Assembly: GCA_001247695.2 (NCBI GenBank)
Contig: LGRX02035200.1
Coordinates: forward strand, 83,057 to 147,056
Source: Cymbomonas tetramitiformis
Lineage: Eukaryota; Chlorophyta; Pyramimonadophyceae; Pyramimonadales; Pyramimonadaceae
DNA: 64,000 nt
Direction of reading: 5' to 3'
Positions 44,357 through 56,212 of this stretch are shown here, in pieces; within the stretch, counting starts at the first letter, position 1, and each line of letters begins with the position of its first letter. Below the pieces are notes generated by a model. It was not told the DNA's origin and made no database searches. It saw only the letters and a program-made list of their open reading frames with translations. The translations under genes were made by a program, and so were the position numbers.

Positions 44357-44453
44357 TATAGCTGCCATGTCAGACTACATGCTCTGGACTGCGCCTCCAG
44401 AGCCGCACAGTCCAGAGCATGTAGTCTGACGTGGCAGCTATAACTAGCTTGTC
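44357..44453. repeat. Near-perfect hairpin with ~40-bp arms
   Basis: The arm starting TTATAGCTGCCATGTCAGAC at 44357 is mirrored by the arm ending GTCTGACGTGGCAGCTATAA at 44453. The loop between them is about 14 nt (cgcctccagagccg). Part of the left arm (TAGACTACAT) is also duplicated just upstream. It would form a long RNA or DNA cruciform and may be a foldback terminus. Confidence 0.85.
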
Positions 44454-45066
44454 GCTCGCTCGTCTTTGACTGATCCTACGGTCGCACTGCTCGCTCAGAC
44501 CCGAATGCTATTTCTTGCCACGTCACTATCATAATATTTGAGCTCTGTTTCCAAATCCTTGATGCTGTCGCGACATTTTGCTCTCTCCTCCCGAAATTTG
44601 GAAACGAAGCGACAGCATGGAGCATTTGGAAACAGCATCGAGCAGCCCGCGACAGCCCGCGACAGCCCGCGACAGCCGATTCAGTCGCGTTTTTTGCGCG
44701 GTTCGGCACGATTGTTCTCTTTTGGCGACCTTTCGCATGAATCGGCTCCCATAAGCTCCCCTTGTGCGAAGGTGGGATAAGACGAATGGCGTTCCCACGG
44801 TGGTAGGGGAAGGGGAGGGAACACCATCCTTCCTACCTGACGCTTTTTGGCAGGGCCCTTACCATGTGCACCCACTATCGGGAAAGCCAATCAGAACATG
44901 CCAGCTCAAAGATACCATTGCAATACGACTTTTGTAAGTGCACAAATGGCAAAACACCATTGGTTGTTGATGACGAGCGAGCGACAAGTTTGCATATTAA
45001 TTCTTCGGTGTCTTAGGAAGAACATGCTTCTTGCGCACGCAAGATCTGTTCAGATTTTAGGAGTCT
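44454..45066. other. Intergenic, no gene seen
   Basis: Contains three tandem GCGACAGCCC units at about 44648-44677. The open frames on both strands are shadows of GC-rich sequence with no recognised domain. Confidence 0.4.
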
Positions 45067-45445
45067 GGACGCGGCGCGTTAGAGGGGGCGATTGGGCATG
45101 CGTCGAGTCAGCGGCTCGACACATATCTGGCAAGGAAGAGCAATAAACAGCATAATGCGCAAATTTGACGTATTGCATGTCCATACTATAACCATCATGA
45201 GCATCTGCCAGTGTACGGTACTGCCACCTCTCGCGGAAACGCGGATGTCAACCGTGTCCACGTTTTTGTATGCTAGGGTTTCTTCCCTCAACCGCGCACT
45301 CGCTCGCAAGCGAGCGTGCGCATCGGGTGAGCGGGCAGCGTTAGCAAAAATAGGTTTTCATGCGTGTTATCTTTCCAAAATAACTTGTATAGACTGAACG
45401 ATCAGCCACACATCTCGCTGTGGGCTGACATGTTCAAGTGGGTAC
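45067..45445. repeat. Diverged copy of the long-inverted-repeat family
   Basis: It aligns by eye over about 370 bp with 48955-49325: GGACGC(G/C)GCGC, GGGCA(T/C)GC(G/A)TCGAGT, GGCTCGACA, GAGCATCTG(C/A)CAG, CGCGGATG, GTGTTATCTTTC and GT(A/T)CAGTCTGAACG occur in the same order. Many substitutions separate them, so this is an older copy. It shows that the family extends left of the inner inverted-repeat border at 49025. Confidence 0.7.
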
Positions 45446-45475
45446 AACGGTTCATTCCAAATGAACGCGTCAGCC

Positions 45476-45697
45476 TGTCGCAAACGCGTGCACATGATGG
45501 GACAAATGCTGATTGACCTGAGTGACCTCAATGCTCGCATATATATATATCCGACATATTCTCAACGTACACATGAGTCTGTAATAGCCCAGGCATGTTC
45601 CAGCATAACACACAGTCGTAGAGCTACAAATTTTTTGAAATTCTTATATTCTAGAAACACGTGGCAAGCTCTCATATGCAAGCCCAAATTTCTAACA
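45476..45697. repeat. LTR-like direct repeat, copy 1
   Basis: 222 bp beginning TGTCGCAAACGCGTGC and ending TTTCTAACA, i.e. TG...CA, as in long terminal repeats. It is repeated at 46227-46446 with about 95% identity by eye. The 529-bp spacer has no coding capacity, so the pair would be a TRIM-like remnant or part of a split-direct-repeat element. Confidence 0.65.
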
Positions 45698-46226
45698 TGT
45701 AAAAAGATTAAAAAAACGGCAGTATAACATATTCATCAAAAGATTAACAAAATCACCGAAGTACGAATTATTGTACAAAACTGTGAACAGAGCTGTCTTA
45801 GCAGTCTAGCACTTGGCACGCGAACAGCCACCTAGCACTTGCGAAGTCAAAACAATAATAAGTCCACTAGTCCTGACCTGCGGTCAGAGCCTACTTATTC
45901 TCAAGTCATTGTCACATCTGCAAAAACTGTAACAGGCTTCCGCTCTGAAATCTTCATCTACCAATAGAATGTAACTATTCTATGCCAGCTTTAATGATGT
46001 TACCGTTCCCCATCTTCTGACTGACACGTCAGTGGCAACATTGTAACTGTCATATCTTCTTATCACTTCGCGGTCATCTCACAGTGACCATGTCTTCTTC
46101 ACCAAGTCTGCTACTCTCAAGCAGTCATCACGCGCGAGGTCTGTCATACTCGGCATAACTGTCACGCCTGTCACCAGCTGGACAAACCCGGCTTCGGTAC
46201 CACGAGAAGCCGGCGTTTGTTACAGC

Positions 46227-46446
46227 TGTCGCAAACGCGTGCACATGATGGGACAAATGCTGATTGTCCTGAGTGACCTCAATGCTCGTATCTATATATC
46301 CGACATATTCTCAACGTACACATGAGTCTGTAATAGCCCAGGCATGTTCCAGCATAACACACAGCCGTAGAGCTACAATTTTTTTGAAATGTTTATATTC
46401 TAGAAACACGTGCCAAGCTCTCATATGCAAGCCCAAATTTCTAACA
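46227..46446. repeat. LTR-like direct repeat, copy 2
   Basis: 220 bp, partner of 45476-45697, with the same TG...CA ends and a shorter (AT)n run. It ends only 38 bp from the stop codon of the minus-strand PHD/methyltransferase pseudogene, which suggests both belong to one retroelement. I find no clear 4-6-bp target duplication around the pair. Confidence 0.65.
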
Positions 46447-46483
46447 TCCCCCATCTGTAGCTGCTGCCTGCAGTAGCACAGAC

Positions 46484-47931
<1,448 letters not shown>

Positions 47932-48002
47932 AAAAATTGGTTTGCATCACATTTATTACAATGAACTGTCGCTCGTCTTTCGTGTAACAATTTTGTGTAA
48001 CA

Positions 48003-48260
48003 ATGTGTTCGGAGTCCGCGGAGAAAGATATTAGAAGACTTCACAGATTCACAGAACAAATAATCACCGAGGAGGAATTTATTACCGGTAAGAATAACGC
48101 ACTGGGCCGTTGCTCTAAACAGTCAAGTGAGGCTGTGAAACGAAAGTTATTATATATTACTAAGGAAGAAAGTGACACCGATAGTGAGGATTGTCCTAAC
48201 TTCCAAAGGGAAAAAGTCTTTTTGGGGAAGAATTTTAGAGCCATTTGGGAAGAATTTTGA
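48003..48260 (+). CDS. Small ORF of 85 codons, unknown
   Basis: ATG 48003 opens a charged, helix-rich 85-residue frame (LHRFTEQIITEEEFITGKNN). It runs into a short tandem repeat (TTTTGGGAAGAATTTT) that supplies its last residues and stop. A conserved start followed by a repeat-derived end suggests a broken gene. There is no recognised family. Confidence 0.3.
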   Translation: MCSESAEKDIRRLHRFTEQIITEEEFITGKNNALGRCSKQSSEAVKRKLLYITKEESDTDSEDCPNFQREKVFLGKNFRAIWEEF

Positions 48261-48320
48261 CATTGGTCATTTTTGGGAAGAATTTTGACATTGGTCATTT
48301 TTGGGAAGAATTTTGACAAT
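48218..48320. repeat. GGGAAGAATTTT short tandem repeat, also at 50408-50490
   Basis: Four units of TTTTTGGG(G)AAGAATTTT(A/G) separated by GACATTGGTCA occur here. Three diverged units occur at 50408-50490 inside the inner inverted-repeat element. In both places they are followed by a CGTGCGTGACGC/CGTGCGTGCTTATACG stretch. Confidence 0.75.
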
Positions 48321-49024
48321 GACCCGTGCGTGACGCACGCGACGTATATTCACGCGTATGAGTGTGTGGCACACTGGACAATTCAAGTTGAAATCTGATT
48401 TCCCTCTCTTGTGACAGTCGAGTGACACTCTCAATCCTCATAATATTTTGCCATGAGTATAAATCGTATTATAGACAAAATACCATATATATTTATAAAC
48501 ATTTCTTTACGATTCCAGGAAGATAGCTTCCAGCAGGTCATGTTAGCCTGTGGTCTGGATGACCAATAACCAAAAGTCTTTGCGGGAATCATTTTTCCCA
48601 GCCAATAATTTAGCCGCGATGTAGTGAATATAGGCAATATACCAAAGGTTTATATTCACCAAAATATTGGTTGGTGAAATTCAATTTTTATATTTTCCAT
48701 TCGTATATCCGTGGTATGATGACGTGTCTAGCCTCCGTCACGTGCTCACGTCGAACAAACCACTGTCCGCTCAGATGTTTTTCTCTCAGCGCTGCTGGAC
48801 AGTGGCTTACGTAGCCCCGTAAGTCACTTTCCAGCAGCGTGAGGTAGAGGTCTGAGAGATAGACCTCAAGCATCGAAACTTAGCATAGTTATTGTTGGGC
48901 GTGTTAGTAGGAAAACCATATTTTTTGCGCGCGCGAAATCCGTGCACATTATGGAATCTGGGACGCCGCGCAAGGGAGGGGGTCATTGGGCACGCATCGA
49001 GTGAAAGGCTCGACATACGCACCG
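48321..49024. other. Intergenic repeat DNA, no gene seen
   Basis: 48955-49024 belongs to the same family as 45067-45140. The rest is AT-rich, with a short inverted motif GTGGCTTACG...CGTAAGTCAC near 48801-48826. No ORF is credible. Confidence 0.4.
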
Positions 49025-49537
49025 CATGAAAGCATCATGCATAGCACAAGCGTACCACGCATATCATATACGCATAACAAACACTTTTTGAGCATCTGAC
49101 AGCGCGCTGTCAACCCTAGCAAAAACGCGGATGCCCACCGCGTCCACGTTTCCGCTAGGGGTTCGCCCCTCATCCGCTGTGCATGCTTGATTGCAAGCGA
49201 GCGCAGCGGATGAGGGAACCGTTTACCAAAATATCATCTCATATGTGTTATCTTTCAACATCAATTCGTACAGTCTGAACGGCCAACCATAAATCTCGCT
49301 AAGGGCCGGCGCGTGCATGTGGGTATAGTGAGCGGGATTTTAGGTTTTTTGCGACTTCCAAAAGTAGCGAAAGCGGTTATCATTCTCCGCGATGCGGATA
49401 CCCACGGACTCAGTAGAAATCTTTGATAATATTAGATAGGAATAAGTTACTTAGATGAAAACATAATCTTAGAAATCTTCGCCTAGCTGTACGGGGTCAT
49501 ATTTAGGGTTTTAAAATATGGGGCCTTTAAGAGGAAT

Positions 49538-49936
49538 ATGTGGATCCTTGCTGCACTAGCCCTAGACTTGATAGACCCAGAGTATAGGAAATGGGGATAT
49601 TGTTTGTATGCCTCGTGCAAGATGCCAGGGAGCAGTGAGGCAGATTGGCATGTCGACGAGCATGACGTCCAGTATCAGTACTGGACCATGCTTGGTAGTT
49701 TCACTGGCGTGGACGTAAACTTCGAAGGCGGATGCGTGGGTGACGTCAACCGCACATTTTTTGGAAGTCGGAGTACCGGCGAACCATACACTGTGATCAA
49801 GTGCGATGCTAGGGAACGACACTGTGTGCACACTCCGAGCATGCAAGGTGTGACATACTCTATTTCATGGTTCAAGATGTATGATAGTGAGCAATTAGAA
49901 ATGCCAGCTAGGTTGTGGCCACCCGTAAGGATCTAG
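49538..49936 (+). CDS. 2-oxoglutarate/Fe(II) oxygenase-like ORF inside the inverted-repeat element
   Basis: A 132-codon frame from ATG 49538. The layout resembles the double-stranded beta-helix core of TET/JBP-type 2OG oxygenases. WHVDEHD supplies an HxD pair (His38, Asp40), followed by a GSFTGVDVNFEGG strand-turn, then DARERHCVHTP with a distal His95 57 residues later, and GVTYSISWFK where the family usually has GxRYSxxxF. The Arg expected to bind 2-oxoglutarate is Thr here, so activity is doubtful, or it uses another residue. The start lies 40 bp inside the left inverted repeat, so the promoter would be within the repeat. Eukaryotic transposons carrying TET/JBP-like enzymes are known from fungi and algae. 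Assignment is by motif only. Confidence 0.4.
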   Translation: MWILAALALDLIDPEYRKWGYCLYASCKMPGSSEADWHVDEHDVQYQYWTMLGSFTGVDVNFEGGCVGDVNRTFFGSRSTGEPYTVIKCDARERHCVHTPSMQGVTYSISWFKMYDSEQLEMPARLWPPVRI

Positions 49937-51016
49937 ATTAACATAGCACTGGTATTACATATTACATGTTACATACTGCATATTGCATATTGCATATTGC
50001 ATATTACCATGTCGAATTGTCTTAACAACACGTCACTCTAAGTAGTAAGCTTCAAGATTCCAAGTTCATAAACTGTGTGCCTCATACACTTAAAGCATAG
50101 GTTGTAGTACACAACTAAGTTGTGGTCACTGAACTCGGACTGCAAGCATATCTCTTGGGGAGCATAACAAAAACTGCGTTGCTTGTTGCGGTCGATAAGA
50201 TGCATAGTAAAACAATACAGTAGTTTTTGGCGATATTCGACTGTAACCTTCAAAAGTAATATCTCACATAAAGTAGCATTGTGTTTCACACTGATATCTT
50301 CAATCGAATACATATATTCGGGCTCCCAACCGAAAACTTGGTGCAGTGCACACGTTTTGTTGTGACTATTTCTTTGCTCCGGCTTTGGGAGCTTCCCTTT
50401 GGGCTCGGGGTTTTTTGGGGAAGAATTTTAGAGCCATTTGGGAAGAATTTGGCATTGGTTCTTTTTGGGAAGAATTATGAGAACTGGCTCATGCGTGCGT
50501 GCTTATACGTGACACTGACGCGCATGAGTCCGCGCCGCGGATAAGGTGGGATTTATACTGGTCATACCAGCTGAAAAGGTCCAACGCAACGCAACGGCTA
50601 ACTCTCGCCGATGTGGCGCAATAGCATTCACATCTTGGATACATTACGTGATACATTAGTCACGAGAGAACCGTTGGAAATGTAAATTCATTCATATCCA
50701 CCGTGAACTGAAAATGCAGCAATATCTGCATTCAATCGTGCGTACCCGCGAAAAAGTCGCAGTGGGGTACAGTACGCCACAATGGGGTGTATGGCATATG
50801 ACTGCTTTTTTGTACGGTAGCGGTATGTGATTTTGAGACGCAAAAGATTTGGTTGGTTTTTGACAGATTCACCTTGCGGCATACGTATGATGCTCGCAGT
50901 GTCACTGTCCCATTTCACAGCAGACTATGTCGCTTTGAGCATTTTGCGATGTACAGATGCTATTTGCTAACTATGCAATTTCAACTTAACGCGGAACGCG
51001 CTCTCCCTCGCAGCGA
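49937..51016. other. Interior of the inverted-repeat element, no further gene
   Basis: Contains a CATATTGCATATTGC microrepeat at 49970-50005, the GGGAAGAATTTT units at 50408-50490 and otherwise unremarkable AT-rich sequence. Confidence 0.45.
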
Positions 51017-51720
51017 GACCCCGTACAGCTAGGCGAAGATTTCTAAGATTATGTTTTCATCTAAGTAACTTATTCCTATCTAATATTATCAAAGATTTCT
51101 ACTGAGTCCGTGGGTATCCGCATCGCGGAGAATGATAACCGCTTTCGCTACTTTTGGAAGTCGCGAAAAACCTAAAATCCCGCTCACTATACCCACATGC
51201 ACGCGCCGGCCCTTAGCGAGATTTGTGGTTGGCCGTTCAGACTGTACGAATTGATGTTGAAAGATAACACATATGAGATGATATTTTGGTAAACGGTTCC
51301 CTCATCCGCTGCGCTCGCTTGCAATCAAGCATGCACAGCGGATGAGGGGCGAAACCCTAGCGGAAACGTGGACGCGGTGGACATCCGCGTTTTTGCTAGG
51401 GTTGACAGCGCGCTGTCAGATGCTCAAAAAGTGCTTGTTATGCGTATATGATATGCGTGGTACGCTTGTGCTATGCATGATGCTTTCATGAGGAACTACG
51501 AGAGAACCCATGGGGCTATTAGGCAGGCTTGCACTGACAACATACTGTCCGGTCTTGGTAATAGGCAACTTTGGAAAATAAGATGTTATTTATGCTCCAA
51601 GCGGGACATTTACATTCGACTTCTTGACCATGACGATTGCTTTCCTTAGTGAAGTAAGATCGTTGCTTAAGAAATAATGAACTGCGGCGTCGATATGTGA
51701 ATTATTTGGGCGAATTTGCC

Positions 51721-51970
51721 AGGCGAGTGACACATGCGCGGACGACCGATGACAAAAATTTAGTACAGATGATATTCGAATATATGCAGACGACGTGTAG
51801 AGGTGTAGTGCGTCTCCTGGGGCGATCGATCGATGATCGGAAGGCCGATGACACATGCGCGGAAGGCCGGTGACAAAAGGTTTTGGGGAGAAATAATATA
51901 AGGAGTGACACACACGATAAGGAGTCGACACGCGACCCTTAAGGAGTGGACACACAAAACTTACGGAGTT
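51721..51970. repeat. Outer inverted repeat, right arm
   Basis: Reverse-complement partner of 47811-47931, with an internal ~110-bp duplication. Together with the inner arms at 49025/51017 it makes a nested palindrome of about 4.2 kb. It includes two copies of GGCGAGTGACACATGCGCGG/GATGACACATGCGCGGA and a GGAGTGGACACACA/GGAGTGACACACACG stretch. Confidence 0.7.
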
Positions 51971-52610
51971 TACACACGGCACCCGATCCTTGACCTGCAG
52001 ATGACACGGTGCAATACTCTGCACAGTGCTCTTGTACCAGGCACACTCCTGATAACTTATACATCTTTATTTCTTTATTTTTCTTTCTTTTCTTTTATCT
52101 TCTTTCTTATCTTTTTATGTTTTCTGCTGTTTTTGGTGTGTAATATTAACTTCACAGTCTTATATTCCACTGTTTTATTGCATGACAAACTCTGGCCTCT
52201 AGCCTAGAATTACAATCACTTTTCCGATATAATGTCTGGTCTCAAACCTAATACATCTATATCCTTATGTTCAGTCTTGGCATACAGCCTAATACTAACA
52301 TGTAAAACTTGTCCTTAATTCATTCTCTTGATCAACACTAACTGAGGTCCACTTTCCAAGCTTCCCTTTCAACATGTTGCTCTCTAACAATCACTAGCAA
52401 GATTCCTGTATTGACATCTGCCATCGACCAATCATGTGCACATATATGCCTGATTCTGGTACTCCTCCACCAATCATCAGGCAGATCACGATATTGCCAT
52501 TGCAGATCTTTCTGGAATCCACCAGATCCTCAATATAATTATTGTCATTGCAGATCTTCTCCTGAAATCTGCCTTGCCATCAATTATTTCTTCATACAGC
52601 TGTGACCGGC
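51971..52610. other. Intergenic, pyrimidine-rich, no gene seen
   Basis: A T/C-rich tract (TTTCTTTTCTTTTATC-type) spans about 52066-52130. The remainder is AT-rich. A doubled segment CATTGCAGATCTT(T/C)(T/C) occurs at about 52499 and 52548. Confidence 0.45.
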
Positions 52611-52945
52611 ATGTCACAAGGCCCTTGCAGCATGCAACCACCCGTCACCAGCATGCAACCTGGCATATGTAGCATGCAACCTGGTCTCTGTCGCATGCAA
52701 CCTGGCCTCTGTGGCATGCAACCAGACATCTGTAGCATGCAACCTGGCCTCCGTGGCATGCAGCCTGGCGTATGTAGCATGCAACCTGACATTTGTAGCA
52801 TGCAACCTAGCCTCTGTCGCATGCAACCTGGCCCCTGTGGCATGCAACCCGACATCTGTCGCATGCAACCTGGCCTCTGTCGCATGCAACCTGGCCTCTG
52901 TGGCATGCAACCCGACAGCTGTCGCATGCAACCTGGCCTCTCCCT
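52611..52945. repeat. 21-bp minisatellite, about 16 copies
   Basis: The unit AGCATGCAACCTGGCCTCTGT recurs every 21 bp with a few variants (ATATGT, ACATCT). Since 21 is a multiple of three, all frames stay open on both strands. This produces apparent proteins made of CSMQPGL- or ACNLASV-type heptads. I see no start context, exon structure or third-position bias that would support coding. Confidence 0.92.
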
Positions 52946-52954
52946 ACAAAATAA

Positions 52955-53170
52955 GGATTATTCCAAGGGCTTGGACCGTCGGCTTGGAACCCCATAGGAC
53001 CCGGTAGGACAGGTATTTGTTTGAGAGGCGTTGGCGTTAACACTGGGAATTCCAAGGGCTTGGACAGCAAATGTCCCGGTCCAAGCCCCGTCCAAGCCGC
53101 GGTCCAAGGGCTTGGACCGGGACATTTGCTATCCAAGCCCTTGGAACGCCCTTGGAATTTACATAAAATT
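52955..53170. repeat. Cluster of TTCC/GGAA 16-nt palindromes
   Basis: First appearance of the palindrome family that dominates the rest of the window: TTCCAAGGGCTTGGAC, GTCCAAGGGCTTGGAC, TTCCAAGCCGTTGGAC and relatives. They often abut. The general form is (T/G)TCC, eight variable bases usually RRNC-GNYY, then GGA(A/C). Confidence 0.85.
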
Positions 53171-53229
53171 CCAATCGATTTCCAAGCCGTTGGACCGTCG
53201 GTTTGGAATACCGTAGGACCCGTCTGGAC

Positions 53230-53850
53230 CGTCGGCTTGGAACCCCGTAGGACCTGTTATGATTGATGATTCCAATGGGGTTCCGGCGGCCTGGACGCGG
53301 CTTGGACCAAATAATAACGACATTCCAAACGGGTTCCAGCGGCTCGGCAACAGCTTGGAACGCATTAGGACCCGTCTGGACCGTCGGCTTGGAACCCCGT
53401 AGGACCTGTTATGATTGATGATTCCAAAGGGGTTCCGGCGGCCTGGACGCGGCATGGACCAAAAAATAACGACATTCCAAACGGGTTCCAGCGGCTCGGC
53501 AACAGCTTGGAACGCATTAGGACCCGTCTGGACCGTCGGCTTGGAACCCCGTAGGACATGTTATGATTGATGATTCCAATGGGGTTCCGGCGGCCTGGAC
53601 GCGGCTTGGACCAAATAATAACGACATTCCAAACGGGTTCCAGCGGCTCGGCAACAGCTTGGAACGCATTAGGACCCGTTTGGACCGTCGGCTTGGAACC
53701 CCGTAGGACCTGTTATGATTGATGATTCCAAAGGGGTTCCGGCGGCCTGGACGCGGCTTGGACCATATAATGACGACATTCCAAACGGGTTCCAACCGTT
53801 TGGACTGCATTAGGAACCGTCTGGACGTCGGCTTGGAACTCAATGGGACC
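53230..53850. repeat. 152-bp tandem array containing the palindromes, about 4 copies
   Basis: The marker AACCCCGTAGGAC occurs at 53241, 53393, 53545 and 53697, exactly 152 bp apart. Each unit holds several TTCC...GGAA/GTCC...GGAC modules (for example GTCCGGCGGCCTGGAC-like and TTCCAAACGGGTTCC). The copies are more than 95% alike by eye. Similar arrays with 114-bp units lie at 63130-63650. Confidence 0.92.
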
Positions 53851-54149
53851 TTTTATAGTGGTTATTTACAAAAATGTTCCAGCCACCCGGAACTATGGTT
53901 CCAACCGTAAGGACCGGTATATGTCCATCCGCTTGGAACTATGGTTCCAATCTGGTTTTGTTCTATATACATACAAACAGGTATCAAGGGCTTGGAACCA
54001 TTGGTCCACAAGCTTGCTATTATGCATATGCAGTACAAAGGTGCTATTGATATGTATTGCTGTTTGAAATATTTACACAAAGAATCGTAAAGGTTCTCTA
54101 TTGCTTGGTCTGGTCTCTAACAAGCTCTATAATCTGACAAAAATAGCAG
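53851..54149. other. 3' flank of the minus-strand gene with scattered palindromes
   Basis: Holds diverged palindromes (53876-53950, 53990) and the minus-strand TGTAA at 54073-54077, 73 nt past the stop codon at 54150. Confidence 0.5.
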
Positions 54150-55935
54150 TCATGCTGCCGCATCTCCCTCACTAGCATCATCCTCATCCCCTTTTTCATC
54201 ATCCTCATCCGAGTCATTATCTTTACCATCATCTTCACCCTCCTTTTCAACGACGACCTCCTCACCCTTTTTCTCTTCCTCCTCTTTCTTTTGCTGCTTG
54301 CTGCTTCCTTCAGGAGCAGCAGCTTTCCTTTTCTTGCCGAAGTCGACGTTCTTATCGGTTTGCACCGTGCTGTTTCTTACATATTTTGTGGGGATCCTGC
54401 GGAGTACAGACGGCGGGAACGGTCAGTCCAAGGGCTTGGAACGGCCCGTCCAAACCTGGGACGGTGTGTTTTGCGTAAAACAACACATACGCGTAAGTCA
54501 AAAGAAAATAGTAAAACAATGGGTAGGGACTAACCAGACAGCGGGCTTGTTTTTTACGGCGGGGACAATAGAGGACTCGTCGTGGACGAGGTCCTCGCCC
54601 TTGATCTTTGTGTCCTTGGCCATTTTCTTTTTTAAAAGTTTGATGCCCTCCGCATGGTGGGAGAGCATGCGGAAGAGGTAGTCTTTGTTATCTTCGTCCT
54701 TTATTGCGTAGAGGGTTACCTCCACGCAGTCCTTGGGCACGACAAGTCCCTTAAGACTTGCCACGCCCGTTGGGCCCTCCCCCACCACGTCTAACAAACC
54801 GCGCGCGATGCAAAACTTTGAGATGTTCGTGAAGGAATCCGTGTCCGCTGGCGGCCGCGACTTGTGCCCCTTCTGGGCACCGTGGAATATTTCGACGAAG
54901 CGACCGCTGTTGAGCTTACCATCTTCTTCGCTCTCGGTCAACGGTTCCTGTATATTCGAAACGAAAGACACAACAATATGTCAGTCACGGGTGGAACGGT
55001 GGTTCCAAAGGCTTGGACGATATTTAAAAAACGGTTCCAAAGGAGTTCCAAAGGGGTTCCAAAATAGTTCCAAACGCTGGGAATAGGCCCGTGCTCGTGC
55101 GTGAAATAAAGTTACTTAAAGAAACCCGTGGACTCACAGTTCCAGTTGTTTGGAACCACGGTTCCAGCGGCAGTACACACCTTTTGCTTTTGCGGAGGGG
55201 GCTCCTCCACCTTGACTTTCTTCTCTTCTTCTTCGCCTTGTCCATCGTCTGGGATGGACTCCTTTGTCCATCCATTGATAGATTTTACGGCATCATAGAG
55301 CGGCCCCGACTTCGGACGCCCAGCCTCTTGGAAGTTGAGGATCGCCTCGGTCTCAGCAGCGGTGATCAAGGACTCGGCTCTTCCAAATAATCGGAAGCCC
55401 CTTGCGGGGCCTTCGTAGCGCGCGAAGTACCCGTCCGGAAATTGTTTGGTGAACTGCTGTTTCCAGCGTCCTTCTGTGGCCTTGGTATTTTTCAAATACG
55501 CTAAGCGGCTGGTCAGGTACATGCTCACTTGGCGTTTCGGGACAGACGGCGTGACCGCGTGAATCTCCTCGATAACATCGCGGACTAAGGAGCTTTTTAA
55601 TCGCGAGGAGGTGGCTCCCACCGGTATGTCGCCTTTCTCCATTCTCTTCTCGATAATGTCCCGGCCATGCGAACGCATGTCGTTGATGTCGTCTTGCGTG
55701 GGGCCAGCAACCCCGCCAGCTGTCTGCATTACTACTGCGGCGGGGGATTTGAAGACTGCGTATGAGAGGAGAGACGTTGCTCCATCTCCGCGATTCTTGC
55801 CATTAGAGCGCGGGTGGTGGAGTCTTTCGTATCGGTCAAAGCAGATTGCCGCGGCGACCTGTCCAGCAGCTTTTTCTTTACAGTTTGTTTTGGCGGTGGG
55901 GTCTTCCTATCGCTTCTCCTTAGTAGTCGTGTCAT
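54150..55935 (-). CDS. Three-exon gene, unknown, Lys-rich/acidic C-terminal tail; palindromes in its introns
   Basis: Exon 1 runs from ATG 55729 (or, with a frame change at 55730-55734, from ATG 55935) to 55181, with donor AAG|GTGTGT. Exon 2 starts after ATATACAG at about 54950 and ends near 54536, with donor TG|GTTAGT. Exon 3 runs from about 54370 to the stop at 54150. Phases agree at both junctions. Exon 1 encodes a charged, helix-rich protein with no named domain. Exon 2 encodes a mixed segment (EVTLYAIKDEDNKDYLFRML). Exon 3 encodes a KKRK nuclear-signal-like motif and a long Lys/Glu/Asp tail. The upstream frame 55935-55735 (MTRLLRRSDRKTPPPK, coiled coil, NPPPQ) probably belongs to the same protein but is one base out of frame. 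Both introns carry TTCC...GGAA-type palindromes. It is divergent to the transposase gene, so it may be a second protein of the same element. Confidence 0.55.
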
Positions 55936-56212
55936 TTTTCTACGGTGTGGGTTTTGTGCGGTACGGCTTGAATACGGTGGTGTGCTGCAAAGAGTTTGAC
56001 TCTCTTTTAACGCACAACGGCCGCAACGGCCGCAAATCTGTTCCAAGGCAGGTCCGGCGGCTTGGTACATTGGTCCGAGCGACTGGATCGCGTTATCGCG
56101 CTCTTTTACGAAATTTTGAATTTCGAGCGGACCTGCGACTGCTGTCACCTCTGTCCTCCGTCGACGGGTATGACATTGCAATCGCTGCCGTGTATTCCAT
56201 CTTGACTTATCG

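Larger units (their letters stand above)
49025..51490. mobile_element. 2.47-kb element with 474-bp inverted repeats
   Basis: The left arm 49025-49498 and right arm 51017-51490 are equal in length and almost identical as reverse complements. The outer edge is CATGAAAGCATCATGC and the inner edge is CTGTACGGGGTC. Long, nearly identical arms imply recent origin or ongoing conversion. The 1.5-kb interior contains the ORF at 49538-49936 in plus orientation, an AT-rich middle and the GGGAAGAATTTT repeats. No target duplication is obvious. Because a related copy at 45067 extends past the left edge, the border may reflect an inverted duplication of a larger repeat rather than true transposon ends. Confidence 0.7.

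Noticed and set aside
52602..53007. Repetitive proteins of Met-Gln-Pro-Gly-Leu-Cys or Ala-Cys-Asn-Leu-Ala-Ser-Val heptads
   Set aside because: They arise on both strands and several frames from a 21-bp minisatellite whose length is a multiple of three; there is no independent sign of coding.
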